DNA from: Haliotis asinina
Taxonomy: Eukaryota > Mollusca > Gastropoda > Lepetellida > Haliotidae
Reading direction: 5' to 3'
Length of the DNA: 64,000 nt
Assembly: GCF_037392515.1 (NCBI RefSeq)
Contig: NC_090283.1
Location: 20,713,001-20,777,000, forward strand
Shown: piece after piece, positions 12,900 through 25,504 of the stretch
How the letters are laid out: each line of letters begins with the position of its first letter
Position numbering within the stretch: the first letter of the stretch is position 1
Program-made: the position numbers and the translations under genes
The notes under the pieces: model-generated
Seen by the model: the letters and a program-made list of their open reading frames with translations, nothing else
The model's database searches: none
What the model was told of the DNA's origin: nothing

Positions 12900-13005
12900 A
12901 TGCAGATGGGTTACAATGACATGTGACAACCCGATCGCATTAGCCGCCTTTTACGAGAAAATACAATGGTAACCAAAACCCTGGTCCCTGGCCTTCAGAA
13001 CTCTT
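12900..13005 (-). mobile_element. SINE-like repeat B, fragment
   Basis: Diverged head-side piece: 'ACATGTGACAACCCGATCGC' and 'TAGCCGCCTTTTACGA'. Confidence 0.45.
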
Positions 13006-13743
13006 TAGTCGCTGCTTTCAATGTAAGCTCGAATCCATATTCAGTTATTTTTTAAAAGAATCGTTATATCATAAAATTTACGTTAATCGCCCTTCACCAA
13101 AAAACTTAAGACAACTGTCTATACAACATAGTTGCCCTCGTCCGTCCACCTGTCAAGAATATACCCTAAACGATTTACAAAATGTAATCAACATGGGAGG
13201 AAAGGTCCTGTGAAGGAATTATGGAGAAACCCTGTCTAGTCAAGTGAATATCATATAGTTCGAGCTGGTTTTAAAAGAGCAATGTATTAAGTCAAATTGC
13301 GGCCACGTGTTATCTGGAAGGGAGGTAATCAAATTATCGTTAAAGCGAGGCCATGTTATGAGAGAGGCGTTTAATCAATATTACTTCGGCAATGACTGGA
13401 ATTACGGCTTTACTTGGACAGTGTTACTGCAGCATGTATTATTACAGAGCGCTCTCTAATATGCGCGAATATGCGAGGTGGGGTCGTTGGTCATAATGCT
13501 GGCGTTTTTCCCATGCATCACATCATATCACAATAATGAGTGAGGAAAGCATTGTTTCCTAAGCCCCTACCCGGTCTATGGCTGACATACATGATAAGAT
13601 TATGAAAGGCAAGACGTATATCCACTGACTCATAAGAATAGCGGCATGGTTTTTAATGCTCTGAATCTTGAATTGTAACAAATTACCAGCAGCACGGGAA
13701 AAAAAACCCGCAAAACCGAAAAACGATTCGCCAGTGACTCTTG

Positions 13744-13921
13744 AGGATCTGTGTTAGAACTGATCTTCAGTAACCCAAGCTTGTGGTAAAAGGCGACTAA
13801 TGTGAGCACGTGGTCACATCCGCTGACTTCGCTGACACACGTCATCATACCCCAATTGCTTAGACCGCCTCTATTATTTACAGACCGCCCATGTACCTGG
13901 AATATTGCTTGACGTGGCCTT
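13744..13921 (+). mobile_element. SINE-like repeat B
   Basis: Blocks 'TGATCTTCAGTAACCCAAGC', 'AGGCGACTAATGTGAGCACG', 'ACAGACCGCCCATGTACC' and 'GGAATATTGCT'. Confidence 0.7.
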
Positions 13922-16900
13922 AAATGACAAACAAACAACACTATGGTTTGTTATGTTTGATTTTCGATTGTAACCAGCCATCATCAACTCAGAAAACGAA
14001 CACAAAACTGAAAAATGATTCACCAGCAGCAGGTACAACACGTTCAAGTAACCTTATGCTGTTGATTCTGCCACCGGCTTGTATTTTTAATGAAACTAAA
14101 ACAATTCCACGATGAATTAGTGGACATTTTTTGTCTGGTCGCGCGTCCAAATGTCCTGTTTTGTATTCAGGTTGTTGGAAAGCCATCAGTAGAAGGAAAT
14201 ATTGCAGACTCTCCACTATCATTTGGAGCGCTAATTGATTGGAAGCATATATTTTACACAAGGCGGCGCTGGGTTAAACAAGATTATGCTATTGATTTTG
14301 GTGTTAAAACCAACCAGAATGGCCTCATCTACCAGCGTTTGATAGAAACCTTGCCTAGTATTGCGAAAATGGTTTAAAATGTCTAGAGGGTGTTTCTGAA
14401 GAGTTCCTATCGATCAAATGATGGCAGATTCCTTGTAACTAGAACTTTCCACTTTTTAGCCGTTTAAATTTGCAAAGAATTAAAGATTTCTGATGGTCTG
14501 AGTTCCTAATGTGCGTTCGGCCCAAAGGTCTTAGGTTCAAAGACAGTTTTCTTAAACATTCTGATGGCATGTTTAGAATTCACTATGTTCTTAGTGCGAT
14601 GGAAATCTAATTTACGGAGGAAGAACTCCCACTGAGTATTGAATAAACTTCAAACAGAAGGCCCCTTTCGCTTCTCATTAGATGGTGGATTTCTAGTAAA
14701 CACCATTTTATCAGCAATAAAAAGCACAGTTAACTTTGCCAGATTAAATGCAGGTATTGCAAATCGTTCGGGCTGATCAAGCAGGTCAGGTTTTTAAATT
14801 TCTTAACTGAAATCTGTAAAGTTACCATGGGCAACAAAGAGTGTTCAAGTCGCAAAACAAATATCACTGGTGCCACAGAAACAGAAACTCCAAGACACGA
14901 TAGAGCCAAGAAAGTTCATCTCGATAATGAATGGATTTATAGGAATGCATTTCTGTCGAATTTCATTATCTGGAATGTGTGGGTACCGGTAGTTGGCATT
15001 TGAACACATTTATTTACATTACCCGCTGCCAGTATTAAGAATCCATCTTGATGCCCTGCAATGGAATGTTGATCTACAACTGGATTTGGGCTTATGGGCT
15101 AACTGGTTATTTCGTTCCAATGACACCATTACAACAATATTGTCGTGATCACCTTTGAGGGACATTTGACAACGCCATAACTTTGTCGTCATTTTGACAA
15201 TTCACACAAGACTTTGCCCGAGATCCCAGATGCAGAGAAGGCAAAAGGCGGCCGTTCGTCGAATGGACACAGTATGCTTGAACGTACACTCACAAATACA
15301 AATACGGATGGAGTGCCGCACAGTCGGCAGGTGTCAAGTTAGTGACAGAAACAATCTACGTTTCTTCATTGCAAGAAAAATATACTTCCCTAAACTTTCA
15401 GTGATACGTGCATTTGCTGACGTTAAAAGTATATAATGCTTATATTCTGATGGATGTTTCCAATGATATCTTGGTAGCAATGATTGCCTTAATTCGTCAT
15501 CAAATGGAACAAAATGTAATTCTGTTTCTACAGCTGGAACATAGGCGTTCCTCTTTCTCCTAGTGTCCGTCTCATTTCTATCATTTAAAAAGGTCCAAAT
15601 AATGTGACTACTATAACTGACATTGCCATGACTACTAGTAATAAATTATCTTGCATTGTGAATCCTTTATGACAGGACTTGATGTTGATATACATGTAAA
15701 AATAGATATGCTTGACGACGATTGTGTGCTGTCGCTGTTTCTCTGCGCAGATCTATACGACTTTACTGACCCAAGTGACCACGATACATCAGATTACATG
15801 ATGCTAACATTTAGTCACTTCGTTTGAAATCTATATAAAAATCGTAATGTGTAAATCAAATATACACAATCGCATTACTGTTTACTCGTTGGGCAATCAT
15901 TCATTAAAGAGTAGTACAGCATGTAACATGTTTTCATGTTGTGTTACAGTGTAAAAATGCATTATTACATATTATTGATGTGAATGAGGTATTTGCTGTT
16001 GTATGATGTCAGGACAAAGCTCTAGGGGAAACAGATTCATTCATTCAGTCAGTCAGTCAGTCAGTCATCAGATTGGGTGTCTGATTCGACAATTGCACAC
16101 GTTGTTTTCTAAATTCGTGCCTCCTAAGATTCAAAAGGAGACTCTTTGAAATGATGGTGCAGCATTGAGATCGACAGTTTGAATCCGAGGTAGCTGCAGA
16201 GCACTGGAGAGACAATTCCAAATCCATGGCAATTTGTCCTATCTCCCCAGCTCAGCTAGTCACTGCATAACCACATTTGCACTTCGTCTCCATACCAGCA
16301 CTGATCCGTGAGTAATTCCTTGAGGTTCATTGGGGTATTATAATCTCACAAAAGTTTGTCTTTCGCTTTTCATATCTCAATAAACTGAACAAATAATGAA
16401 ATTGAATAACTTACCAAATATGATATCTGCAGTGGTTTCATAAAAAGGTGCATTTATTTACATTAAATCAGATTGAAATTACGAGACTGATGTGCACTAG
16501 GGACAAGGGAGTACATTATGGGTCGTGATGTGTATATTATCATGTTCTGGTTTTCATATACTTGTATATTGTCTTGGTGCTATATTGTGTCCAACAAGTG
16601 CAGTAAAGTACAGCTTAGTGCACATAAACCCAACTGAAAGGGATACTTTGCCACATGACATATTTGAAGCAGCATGGACCAAAGAAACAGTATGTCTGAC
16701 ATTTTCTTAGATGCATGTATGGTAGAAACGTTGTCTACTGTTTTGGGTCACACACAAATATACAAGCTCATACCATTTCTTTAAAACCGTAGTTCGATAT
16801 ACTTATATATAATGAATGTGGTCGGAACCAATAGCGACAGTTCGTTATATATCGTGGTTCGTTATACAGCTATCGCCATTAACGCCTTTTAGTGGAAATG

Positions 16901-17442
16901 ATCAACGTAGAAATTTGAGGTATAGATTTTGAAGATGGTAGCGCTACAGCATTAGTTGGCTGTATCATATCATATCTTCAAATTTTACCTGTTTAACAAC
17001 ATGGCAGACCTCTCCTGGGCATCAGCGATAATGGGTATGAGATGAATAAGATGGCCTATGGAGTGTCAAGTCACACATGCTATCGCTAATTGGTTTCCCT
17101 AGTGAATTAATTTGTTTTGAGGTACCATAAAGGACCACACTGTTTTCTGTTGTCACGGTAATGAGATTTATCGTATGGGAAGATAATTTCTCTCGGGAAC
17201 GTACCACTGTAAAATTTGAAAACTGTCAATAATTTGATAACAGAATGAATCTCTAAATGTGTCAGTTGTAATATTGTAATACAACCGAATCCTTGTAACT
17301 TAATAACAAATTAATTAGTTTTCCAAATGTTTGTTTTTTTTTTTGTTCGGGCGACAAAACACGAATTTGACAATATTGACTCTCGAGAGGTGTTTGCCAG
17401 CTAAGAGAGGTTCATATTTGAATGTTTTTCGTTTTGTTTCAG
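13922..17442. other. Spacer or intron, no gene recognised
   Basis: Only short, unrecognised frames. A (CAGT)n tract lies at about 16,045-16,065. At 16,790-16,880 a block with repeated 'GTTCGTTATA' and 'GTTCGATATA' resembles the ends of pogo-type transposons, but no transposase accompanies it. Confidence 0.4.
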
Positions 17443-17562
17443 ATGCCTGTCCACTGGTAGCAGAGATGGACGCTTTATAAGAAGGTTGTCCCTGGCTTCA
17501 GTACACTCACCGACTCAACTTGCTTCAAAGTGCATTGACAACGCTCACATATTATACTGGTT
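17443..17562 (+). other. Candidate untranslated internal exon
   Basis: A polypyrimidine tract and acceptor (TTTTGTTTCAG|, AG at 17,441-17,442) precede a 120-nt segment that ends at a donor, GTAAGT at 17,563. Stops occur in every frame, so it would be 5' UTR if real. It lies upstream of, and on the same strand as, the ETX/MTX2-like gene. The donor sits exactly where a SINE tail begins, which lowers my confidence. Confidence 0.2.
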
Positions 17563-17668
17563 GTAAGTGAGTGATTGAGTTTATCTTTACACTGTCTTTC
17601 AAAATATTCCAGCAATATCAGGGGAGTGGGACACCGGAAACGGACTCACACGTTGTACCTTACAAGAT
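17563..17668 (-). mobile_element. SINE-like repeat A, 3' part
   Basis: 'GTGAGTGATTGAG', then 'ATATTCCAGCAATATCAGGG' and 'GGACTCACACGTTGTACC' match the 3' half of family A read backwards. Confidence 0.65.
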
Positions 17669-18341
17669 TACCATACCGTCCCTACTTCTCTTATATTCCT
17701 CTGTCAGTGCACCATGCCGTTGTGTTAGCATCTATGTAAACTTAACGGTGGATCTTGGGTTACCAAGGGTGTAACATGTCAGTCAACTGTGATGTGTCGA
17801 AATGACGGTTATGATGAAGTAGAAGTTTGGTTTCTGTGTATTCCATGTGCAACCACATTATGCAGCTGAGGCGAACCTGGTATCACTCGAAGTATATACA
17901 TATATCCATCAGACTTCAACGGAACTTATTTTGACAGTTTAGTTCTCATAGGCCTTTGACTGGCATTTAGAGAATTTTGTATGGATATGAACGTCTCTAT
18001 TATGAGGTACACAACGTTTCGCAGTATATCTTTACTCTGTCATCGAGTGAGTGGTATAAGGCAGAGAGCATATATACACGTGTAAGAACAACAAAAGTGA
18101 GACAACAAATATGCAGGCTAATCAATGCAGGTTAACCGACATTGATGTTGGCAGTTTTTCAGAAAATGCTGTGGCTGTAACCTTGCCAGAGGCTCCTCCA
18201 GACATACCTGCACAAGATAATGGAATAGTCCAATAAAAACACAAGGAATAAGCCCGAAGCTGTACTATTTACATTGAACGACGGCAGAAAAGACTTTAAT
18301 TTGAATTTTGATTGCTCCAATATAAAAAGAGTTTTCATAAA
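17669..18341. other. Spacer, nothing recognised
   Basis: No coding family or repeat recognised. Confidence 0.45.
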
Positions 18342-19275
18342 CATTTTGGTTTAACCTTCTCGTCCAACAGGGGTTGGCGGCCTTATATCGAAAACATTAT
18401 CAACAAGACATCTAAACTGAGTGTAGTATTTCAGAATTTAAAGTTACTACCAAATAGGCCAGCACCAGTTTTTACTTTAGGCTTTACCCCTACCCGTAAC
18501 AGGCAACGTGAGTTTAGAAACTCCAATACATTACGCCAGCTATGCATGTACAATAATGAGGACCTCAACGTCCAAATTCCATCAGTAGTTACAATGTGGA
18601 ATAATATTCCCCGAGCTGTTAGAAACTGCGACTCTCTTACATCATTAACATTTCATATCAACGTTAAAGAAAATGTGCACCCAAATAGTATTCACATGGA
18701 ATAAGGAATATGACAACGAATGGTATGAATTTACAGCTTATTTAATATTTACACGATGTTTCTGGGCAACTTCTTGCCCTAGGTGAATGAAGAAGGAAAA
18801 GCGGTAGCCTTGAAACGTCCTGTTGTAACTATTAAAGAAGTTGTAAATCCATAGCATTCGCTGTCATATTACCTACCAACTTCTAAATGCCAATCACGCA
18901 TCAGGAACAAGTAAGTTAACTGCTTAACACTTAATTATGATTTATTTGGAATAAATATAAAATATTGTCGCATCATGTCTCATGGATGTGAGAATGCTTT
19001 AAATTGCTTTATTGAATGTCCATTGTATACTATTCGAAGACATAAACTGTTTAAATCTTTAAAGGGTGTTGACAAAACTAGAACACTGATTACTATTCAT
19101 CTTACCTTACATGTCAATGCAGGGCTTTCAATTACTGAAAATCCGACTTTTTCAAATATATACATTTCTATAGCGCTGAAACAAAACGTTTTCTCAGTCA
19201 CCTTCTGTTGTACATATCCTATTATAAAAGAGTGGACTTTCTTAAGCTGGATAACTTAAGCATTTTCTTGAATTA
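18342..19275 (+). mobile_element. Non-LTR retrotransposon (LINE), 3' fragment
   Basis: Translation at 18,370-18,704 gives the C-terminal part of a LINE reverse-transcriptase protein: a 'W-x-P-Y-I-E-N-I' start and the typical 'S-V-V-T-M-W-N-N-I-P-R-A-V-R-N' block before the terminus. A second frame at 18,975-19,259 carries 'C-E-N-A-L-N-C-F-I-E-C-P-L-Y', like the Cys-rich segment after the RT in several LINE clades. About 270 bp of unrelated sequence separates them, so the fragment is interrupted. Endonuclease and RT catalytic parts are absent. It is probably a 5'-truncated, decayed copy. Confidence 0.65.
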
Positions 19276-19573
19276 ATAAAATATGTTTCAATCAATGAAC
19301 ATAATCAAACCACTCAGCAACAAACCTGTTCTTATGTCCGACAATAATTGATAGTACAAACAATTTTTAGAAGAGAAGAAAAAATACCATTTGATCATAC
19401 CAAAGTTCTATTTACACCTACAAAACGTCTTAGTAACGAACAACTTTCTGGCTCGCCCAACTTTACTCACTAACCAGTGAGCTGTCCTACCATACCCGTC
19501 CGTGTTACACTGATTAACCTAGTAGTCCCGTGTCTGCCGATTGACTGTCTGTCCAACGGGTTATAACCTGTGA

Positions 19574-19716
19574 GGCCGGTGGGGTAGCTTAGCAGTTAAA
19601 GCTGTTCGTTCGGCTTACCAAAGCCCAGGGTTCGATTCTCTACCTTGGCACAATGTACGATGCAGTAATATTGCTGGAATACTTCTAAAGGCGACGTAAA
19701 ATTGAACTTAATCACG
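19574..19716 (+). mobile_element. SINE-like repeat A (tRNA-like), diverged
   Basis: 'GGCCGGTGGGGTAGCTTAGC' head with an A-box-like start, a B-box-like 'GGTTCGATTCTC', and the 'ATATTGCTGGAATACTTCTA' tail region. Confidence 0.8.
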
Positions 19717-20387
19717 CATCGATTCTGTTTGTTGGAACCAGACGATATCAGTCAAACTAATAGCTACGGTATTTGCTGTTAGAAGCGTCTGATTCCAGAT
19801 ATGTCCTTATAAAATGTATCTGCATCTTGAATTTCATCAATGAGAAAAGCCTCATTTTCGCTTCTATCTTCCATTAAACCAATACCTTCTGTGCAACTGA
19901 AATACAAATGAAAGCCGCCTCGAGTCAATTATCGATTTTGTTTCTTGTATTCTATGGCAAATTGGTTTCGTGATTTGACTTATTTCCAAAATAAATGGTT
20001 ACTCGTCACATGCAAGAAACGATAATGCATGTGACATGTCACTGCTGACGTACTGATTCAGGGTAATTTCAGCAAATCCGAGGTTAACAGGCCGTCGTCA
20101 TGCTTTAATTTAAACTAAAATAATTCCACTTTAGCGTTGGCTTGGGGCCCCAAAAGATATCATTAATATATCCACATAAAAGTAGGGACCGAAATGACAG
20201 AGACATCAATTTCTGTCGAAATTTGCAGATGGTTCTAAATTGCCCTGAAGCAAGAATCCAATGTGAAATACATTTTTCTTCTTGTGTGATTAAGGTAAAT
20301 CCATAATAAGTAATAAATGTACCTGCTCAAATAGATTCCGGATCACCGTAAGTCATATACTTGAACATATTTACGTTATCATTTCAG
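19717..20387. other. Intron or upstream region of the ETX/MTX2-like gene
   Basis: No coding sequence is visible. It ends at the splice acceptor TTATCATTTCAG (AG at 20,386-20,387). Confidence 0.5.
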
Positions 20388-20496
20388 AGACCTGTCCACG
20401 AGAAAGCTTTGAATATCCTGTTTCCCGAAGACATCGCCATCCAACGGCGATTGATCTATGCAAGGGAGGAAACCCAGATATTATAAGATAGCCTAG
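20388..20496 (+). other. 5' UTR part of the coding exon
   Basis: It lies between the acceptor (AG at 20,386-20,387) and the start codon. A TAG stop sits in frame directly before the ATG, so the reading frame cannot extend upstream. Confidence 0.55.
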
Positions 20497-22410
20497 ATGA
20501 GAATAGCCATGATTTGCTCGTGTGGTAAGCGGTCTTTAGAAACGCCTCCAATACTGGATGTGGAGAGAATACTACAAGATTATGCTTGGAAAGATTTTAA
20601 AGAAAAAAGTGGACCAGTTGAAAAGATATTCTTGCGCAGACGAGACTTTGATGTTGAGGTTCCTATGAACTACTTCCACTTTGAAGATTCTGATACGATT
20701 CTGAAAACAAAAGATTCCAAAGCAAAACCGAAAGCAGCTGCCGGTCAGTCTATTCCAGAAACATCTGTCCTGCAGACACAGTTCAGAAACAACACAAATA
20801 AAAGTCAGACATACAAGTTCAGAATAGAAAGGACAAGGAAAGCCACGATCAGTGTCACGTTTCAGAGAGGTTTTTCAATTGGTGGGAAGGCCCAGTTCAA
20901 ACTGGGACTCCCGAAGATGATGTGTCAAGGAGGCGAAGTTGACATGAGGTTGCAAATATCCAAAACAACTGGGGAAACCTTTGACGAAACACTGACATTT
21001 GAGGCCAATAGTGATATCAATGTGGAGGAAAACTGCAACTACACCGCTAATGTGGCCTTCACTGAGAAGGAAATATCAGCTGAGTTCATGGTGCAGACGT
21101 TGATGAGGATGCCGACTGGAACAGCGCCTGTGTACATCAGAAGAAAACGAGACCACGAACTTTATGCAACAGTTTTTATAAACGACCTCAAAGACGTTTT
21201 CGCCGATTATAAAGCTTCCGCAGAAATCATTGACGAGTCTGCTAAGGACGCGAAGGTTGCTCGGTATGCAATCAAGTTCACTACAACTGGAATTGTTGAG
21301 GGAATGCGACTCTCTGGTCAGAAAATATATCTTGACTCAAAGAAGTTAGACAAGGGAGATACATCTGGCATGGAGGTGCCAGTTGCGAGTCAAAGTGCAG
21401 GGGCAATGATTGCTGGAGTTGGTGCCGCTCATCATTCTGGACTATTTCGAGCTAATTTCCCATCGGATAGTGATGATGCTAAGGAAGACTCTACAGATGG
21501 CGCCTCCATGTCTACCTACAGAAGCATCAACAATGGACAGTCGGAGACACGGATTTTAAAGGCACCTCAGATCCCTACCATTATAACCACAGCTCCAAGC
21601 TCCCAGGAAACATCTCCTCCATCTGATGCTGGCACTAACACAAGTATGGAGACACAATCGCTTCCTGAGGACAAAAACGAAGACGTCTTTGACAAGACGA
21701 CACCATCTTCTTCTGCAACACCTTCTCCAAAACCAAGTCCCGGAAAACTACCCTCTAAGGACACGCATAAGGAAACGGGCAAAGTGCCACTAAAAGAAAC
21801 AAAGTCTTCGTCAAGAGGATCTAAGGATGAGACTAAAGTCCCCGCCCATGAGGTGAAGTCGCCAACGCAGGCACCAAAACCAAAGGTAGTGAAGGAAGAC
21901 AGCTTTGGCAAGCACAAAATGGTGAAAGAGGACAGCCTTACCAAAGCTGATGCCACCAAACTTAAAGCAGAACCTCAAAGAGTTAAGCAAGAGTCACAAA
22001 AAGTAAAAGAGGCCCCGAAGGTAAAACCAGATCCCACAAAGGTCCAGAATATTAAAATCCTTACAAAACAGACTTCCAACCCTAAAGAGTCCCCAGATGC
22101 ACCAGAGAAGCAAAGGGATGAGAAGTCAAAGGAAGAGAAGTCAAAGGATGATAAGCCAAAGGAAGACAAGACAAAAGATGACAAGTCAAAGGATGAAAAA
22201 CCAAAGGAAGAGAAGGTAGTGCTTCGTCGCAGCTTCAAACATGAGACTTTGGAGAGAATGGAAAGGGTGTCATCGCTTTCTGAAAAGCCCAGAATTCTGC
22301 CCAAATCAGGGAGTTTACCCAGAGCGAGTGTTCATTCGATTGAACCGCAGAGTTCAGAGGAAGATAGCACAAGCAGTTTAAGCAAACTCTCTAAGTGCAC
22401 TAGTGTCTGA
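20497..22410 (+). CDS. Host protein with ETX/MTX2-like (aerolysin-superfamily) domain and long disordered tail
   Basis: A 637-residue frame in a single exon; the ATG follows an in-frame stop. Residues 1-85 are a short N-terminal region without a signal peptide. Residues ~88-285 look like an ETX/MTX2 (Pfam PF03318-type) beta domain: 'F-R-N-N-T' (96-100), long alternating Ser/Thr strands, the 'G-F-S-I-G-G' turn (125-130) and a proline-bearing close near 206. Residues ~320-430 are Ser/Thr/Pro-rich; ~430-575 are Lys/Glu/Asp-rich with repeated K-S-K-[ED]-[ED]-K units; the last ~60 are Ser-rich with basic patches. Known members of the superfamily form beta-pores, but related domains occur in many animals with unknown roles. 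With no signal peptide this one is probably cytosolic, and the tail is unlike bacterial members. The frame is uninterrupted. Domain assignment is from memory of the family pattern, not a search. Confidence 0.85.
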   Translation: MRIAMICSCGKRSLETPPILDVERILQDYAWKDFKEKSGPVEKIFLRRRDFDVEVPMNYFHFEDSDTILKTKDSKAKPKAAAGQSIPETSVLQTQFRNNTNKSQTYKFRIERTRKATISVTFQRGFSIGGKAQFKLGLPKMMCQGGEVDMRLQISKTTGETFDETLTFEANSDINVEENCNYTANVAFTEKEISAEFMVQTLMRMPTGTAPVYIRRKRDHELYATVFINDLKDVFADYKASAEIIDESAKDAKVARYAIKFTTTGIVEGMRLSGQKIYLDSKKLDKGDTSGMEVPVASQSAGAMIAGVGAAHHSGLFRANFPSDSDDAKEDSTDGASMSTYRSINNGQSETRILKAPQIPTIITTAPSSQETSPPSDAGTNTSMETQSLPEDKNEDVFDKTTPSSSATPSPKPSPGKLPSKDTHKETGKVPLKETKSSSRGSKDETKVPAHEVKSPTQAPKPKVVKEDSFGKHKMVKEDSLTKADATKLKAEPQRVKQESQKVKEAPKVKPDPTKVQNIKILTKQTSNPKESPDAPEKQRDEKSKEEKSKDDKPKEDKTKDDKSKDEKPKEEKVVLRRSFKHETLERMERVSSLSEKPRILPKSGSLPRASVHSIEPQSSEEDSTSSLSKLSKCTSV

Positions 22411-23600
22411 TGAGTAGGCAGTAAAATGGCAACCTCATACATTTCACAGTGGTCACATGTACGTAGCTTATGACAATATCTCTGAATAAGGAAGCAGTCG
22501 GAATTATAAATACGTCTGCTGGTGTGTGATATATCTAAATACCACTTTTTAACAGATTTGTTCAATTTTGCCGAGATTTGTGGATACTATATTGATTTCA
22601 TAGTAAGATGTTCAGGAAACCTAACCTACTTATGAGGACTACTTATCAGGAAAACTCCGATTTCTCATTCTTCCAACATTGTGGATTCAAACGTCAACCA
22701 TTGTATCATGACGTCTTACAGCCATAATGACGTAGGAGAAAGTGTTGCGGCACTTTTTGACAATAGTAGCATCTTGCAGTGAAGTTAAACGTTATGGCAT
22801 ATAACGTTTCAGCTATAAATGGGCATCGAGTGATCCATAATTCTATAAATCTGAAAAATGCTGTATCTTTACCAACTCCTAACAGTGATGCCAGTAATGC
22901 CACTGATGTTAGCGGAATTGAATTGTGTGAAGTGTTTTTGTATTTATTATATTTGATTCATAGTGCGTTGACATATGTGACTGCTTCTAGCGTGTAAGCG
23001 TTCCACAGTTTTGAGGGTTTTTTTTTCTTTTTTTATGTTTTTTTTTTTTTTTTGTTTTCTTGTTTTCTTTTCATTTGCTATCTTTCACTGAGGACTGATA
23101 CACGAATATGGACGACAGGGCAAGATGAAAATCATTTTATGCCCAATACATCAAGCCTTTAATTGTTGCCTGGTCTTGTAAGTTGGCGCTTGGAGACGGG
23201 GATACTTTCATTTTCAAGTTGTTTGGTGGACTTTATCTGAGCCCAAAACACGTTGGTGAACTCAGCTGTATAAGATATATTTTTGCGCATAAGAACACGG
23301 ACACTAATTGTGATAAAGCACAAGTGATATTCTTATTCTTTGGACATTGTACATAGAGCATTTCGAAGGTTTTATACTTAGTATGTTATCTGCGAGAAAC
23401 AGCTGACGTGATGCATTGATTTACACAGGAAGTGTGTGAGTCGTACAATATTAATAGTCATGAAAGTAATTTGTTTATTTGACATGTTTACTTGCATTTG
23501 CTATGAAAAGATGTATCGAACTGACATACTAGATACGTGTGTGTTGATTAGATTAAAGCTTTCATACGAAAAGTGAATAAAAACGTAAAAAAAGCAACGA
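22411..23600 (+). other. Probable 3' UTR, with poly(A) signal
   Basis: AT-rich with T-runs at about 23,018-23,053 and no gene. AATAAA lies at 23,576-23,581, about 1.17 kb after the stop codon. This is the first canonical poly(A) signal I noticed downstream. Confidence 0.5.
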
Positions 23601-23609
23601 TTCATGTAT

Positions 23610-24255
23610 TGTTGTATCCCTTTAACCTGATTCGGTATTCTTTAATCTGGATTCCATTCAATCCGTGAATATTTACATTTGCAGACATGGCATAGAGCCG
23701 TCAACACACAGAACATCAAGTAACAAAATACAGTGAAACCAGCATCAGCACTTGTCTAATCCGAAACGCTGCCAAAACCCGGTATACAAATTGGGTCATG
23801 CCGTTTTACAACGATATTATTGTCATTAAAACATTGTTTATTCCGGCACCAGTCTATTTCCTATTCCGACAGGACTCTCTGGTCCATTCAAACAATTCTA
23901 ACTGTAATTAACATTGTCTACACCGGCATGGGGTCCGTAGTCCAAGACACGAATAACAGTGTAACCTTCAGTGTAATCAGCAAGCATTGACTGCACTCAA
24001 ACGCTCAAAGTCAGCATGCGTATGAGCAAACCAATCGGTAAAATTACCGTTGTTATACCTTATAAACGTTGGTGGATTGTATCCCTTTAAGGTGATTCGA
24101 TATTCTTAAATCTGGATTCCATTCCAAAAGATTACCTTTGTTATGCTTTATAAACGTTGGTGGATTGTATCCCTTTAAGGTGATTCGGGATTCTTTAATC
24201 TGGATTCCATTCCAAAAGATTACCGTTGTTATGCTTTATAAACGTTGGTGTATTG
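23610..24255. repeat. 88-bp tandem repeat plus an isolated copy
   Basis: Units containing 'TGTATCCCTTTAAGGTGATT' and 'TCTGGATTCCATTCCAAAAG' repeat with an 88-bp period between about 24,040 and 24,255 (about 2.5 copies). One separate partial unit sits at about 23,613-23,663, before an unrelated insert. Confidence 0.8.
23725..23965. repeat. Block with repeated CCGRCA motifs, possible MITE
   Basis: 'GTCTAATCCGAAA', 'TTTATTCCGGCACC', 'CCTATTCCGACAGG' and 'CTACACCGGCATGGGGTCC' recur, and both ends carry 'ACAGTGNAACC' in direct orientation. It separates two parts of the 88-bp repeat, so it may be an insertion. The resemblance to pogo-type ends is only suggestive. Confidence 0.3.
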
Positions 24256-25504
24256 AACTAACTGTTTTCAAGTGAGTGACATTGTCATCAATGTCAGAAA
24301 ATAATTACATTGTAATTATTTTAATTTGAAGAAATATTATCTGATTGTTGGCGATTACCCTCGAGTTATGCACATTACTGCGTATGTTCAGAGAGAGGCG
24401 GTGTCCACTAACCTATCAAAGCATTGTGTCGAACCTTGTCCTGTCAGGAAATGTTTCAATTATCTGTCGTGGCACGATGTCATGAAGAACACGAGCTGTG
24501 TGCCTTTTAGATGAAACCGTGATGTCAAAAATTTCGAATGGTGTACTAAGCTCATTACCATTAGAGGCAATCTGTTCGATCAAATAACGATAGGATTGGA
24601 GATTTTAAGCCTGGCAGACAAACGAAATTATATATTAACACAGTATGGTACTTATTATTGCCGCTTTTAATTCTACAGTAATTGCGGCAAACAGACTCCT
24701 CGGTATCAAGTAACATGGCAATAACAAGCCGTCGTCGAAAATAGCATCTCAGTCACATCAATAAGCCTTCAGTCGATTGACATAAATTCCTTTTAAAATA
24801 ACAATGACTTTTGTACTCTTGGGATTATTTTAAACCGCATTGAGCAGATCTGTAACATATGTGAAGCACTTACAGGGTAAATTCGACACTACGTGGGGCA
24901 ATAGCAGCTATGACGATTTCGGAATCGAATGTTGTATTGTGATAGGGTTAACTTGATATTGCGAGATTCTTGACAGAATATGAATATGACAGTTGAGAAA
25001 TTCATGTTTACTTTCATCAGTAATTAGTGAAAGTTATTTTCGGGGAAACCTTTCAGCCTTCAGTGATATTCTTCTTTGACTTTGGAAACCGTTTTGACAT
25101 TCAGTGGTATTCACCTTCAAAGCTTTTCGTTCATGCTGTGACTGTCGGATGTACTGGAAAACTTCACCCAGTTCGAGTCCTGACAGGGGTGCTTTGTGGA
25201 ACCCATTTCTGGTGTCCTGGTCATGACGAGGGGTAACGCCAGACTCATTCTTTCACTGACATGAAACGCACATATCATTTCATTTGTTATGCTATGGCAT
25301 TGTATAGATTGGGCTGTAATCTTTTGAATCACTGCTTTATCGATATGAAAGGTGTTTCGAAAATATTGCACGAGTGCTTCATTCACATTTTTACATTTCT
25401 TATTATTTCGTGTCTTTTAATTATGAGAAACAAATATAAATGAATTCAGCTTCATGCCATACAACTGAAAGCAAAGCTGTATTACACAAACGGACTGCTA
25501 ACCT
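24256..25504. other. Spacer, nothing recognised
   Basis: No gene or repeat family recognised. Confidence 0.45.
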
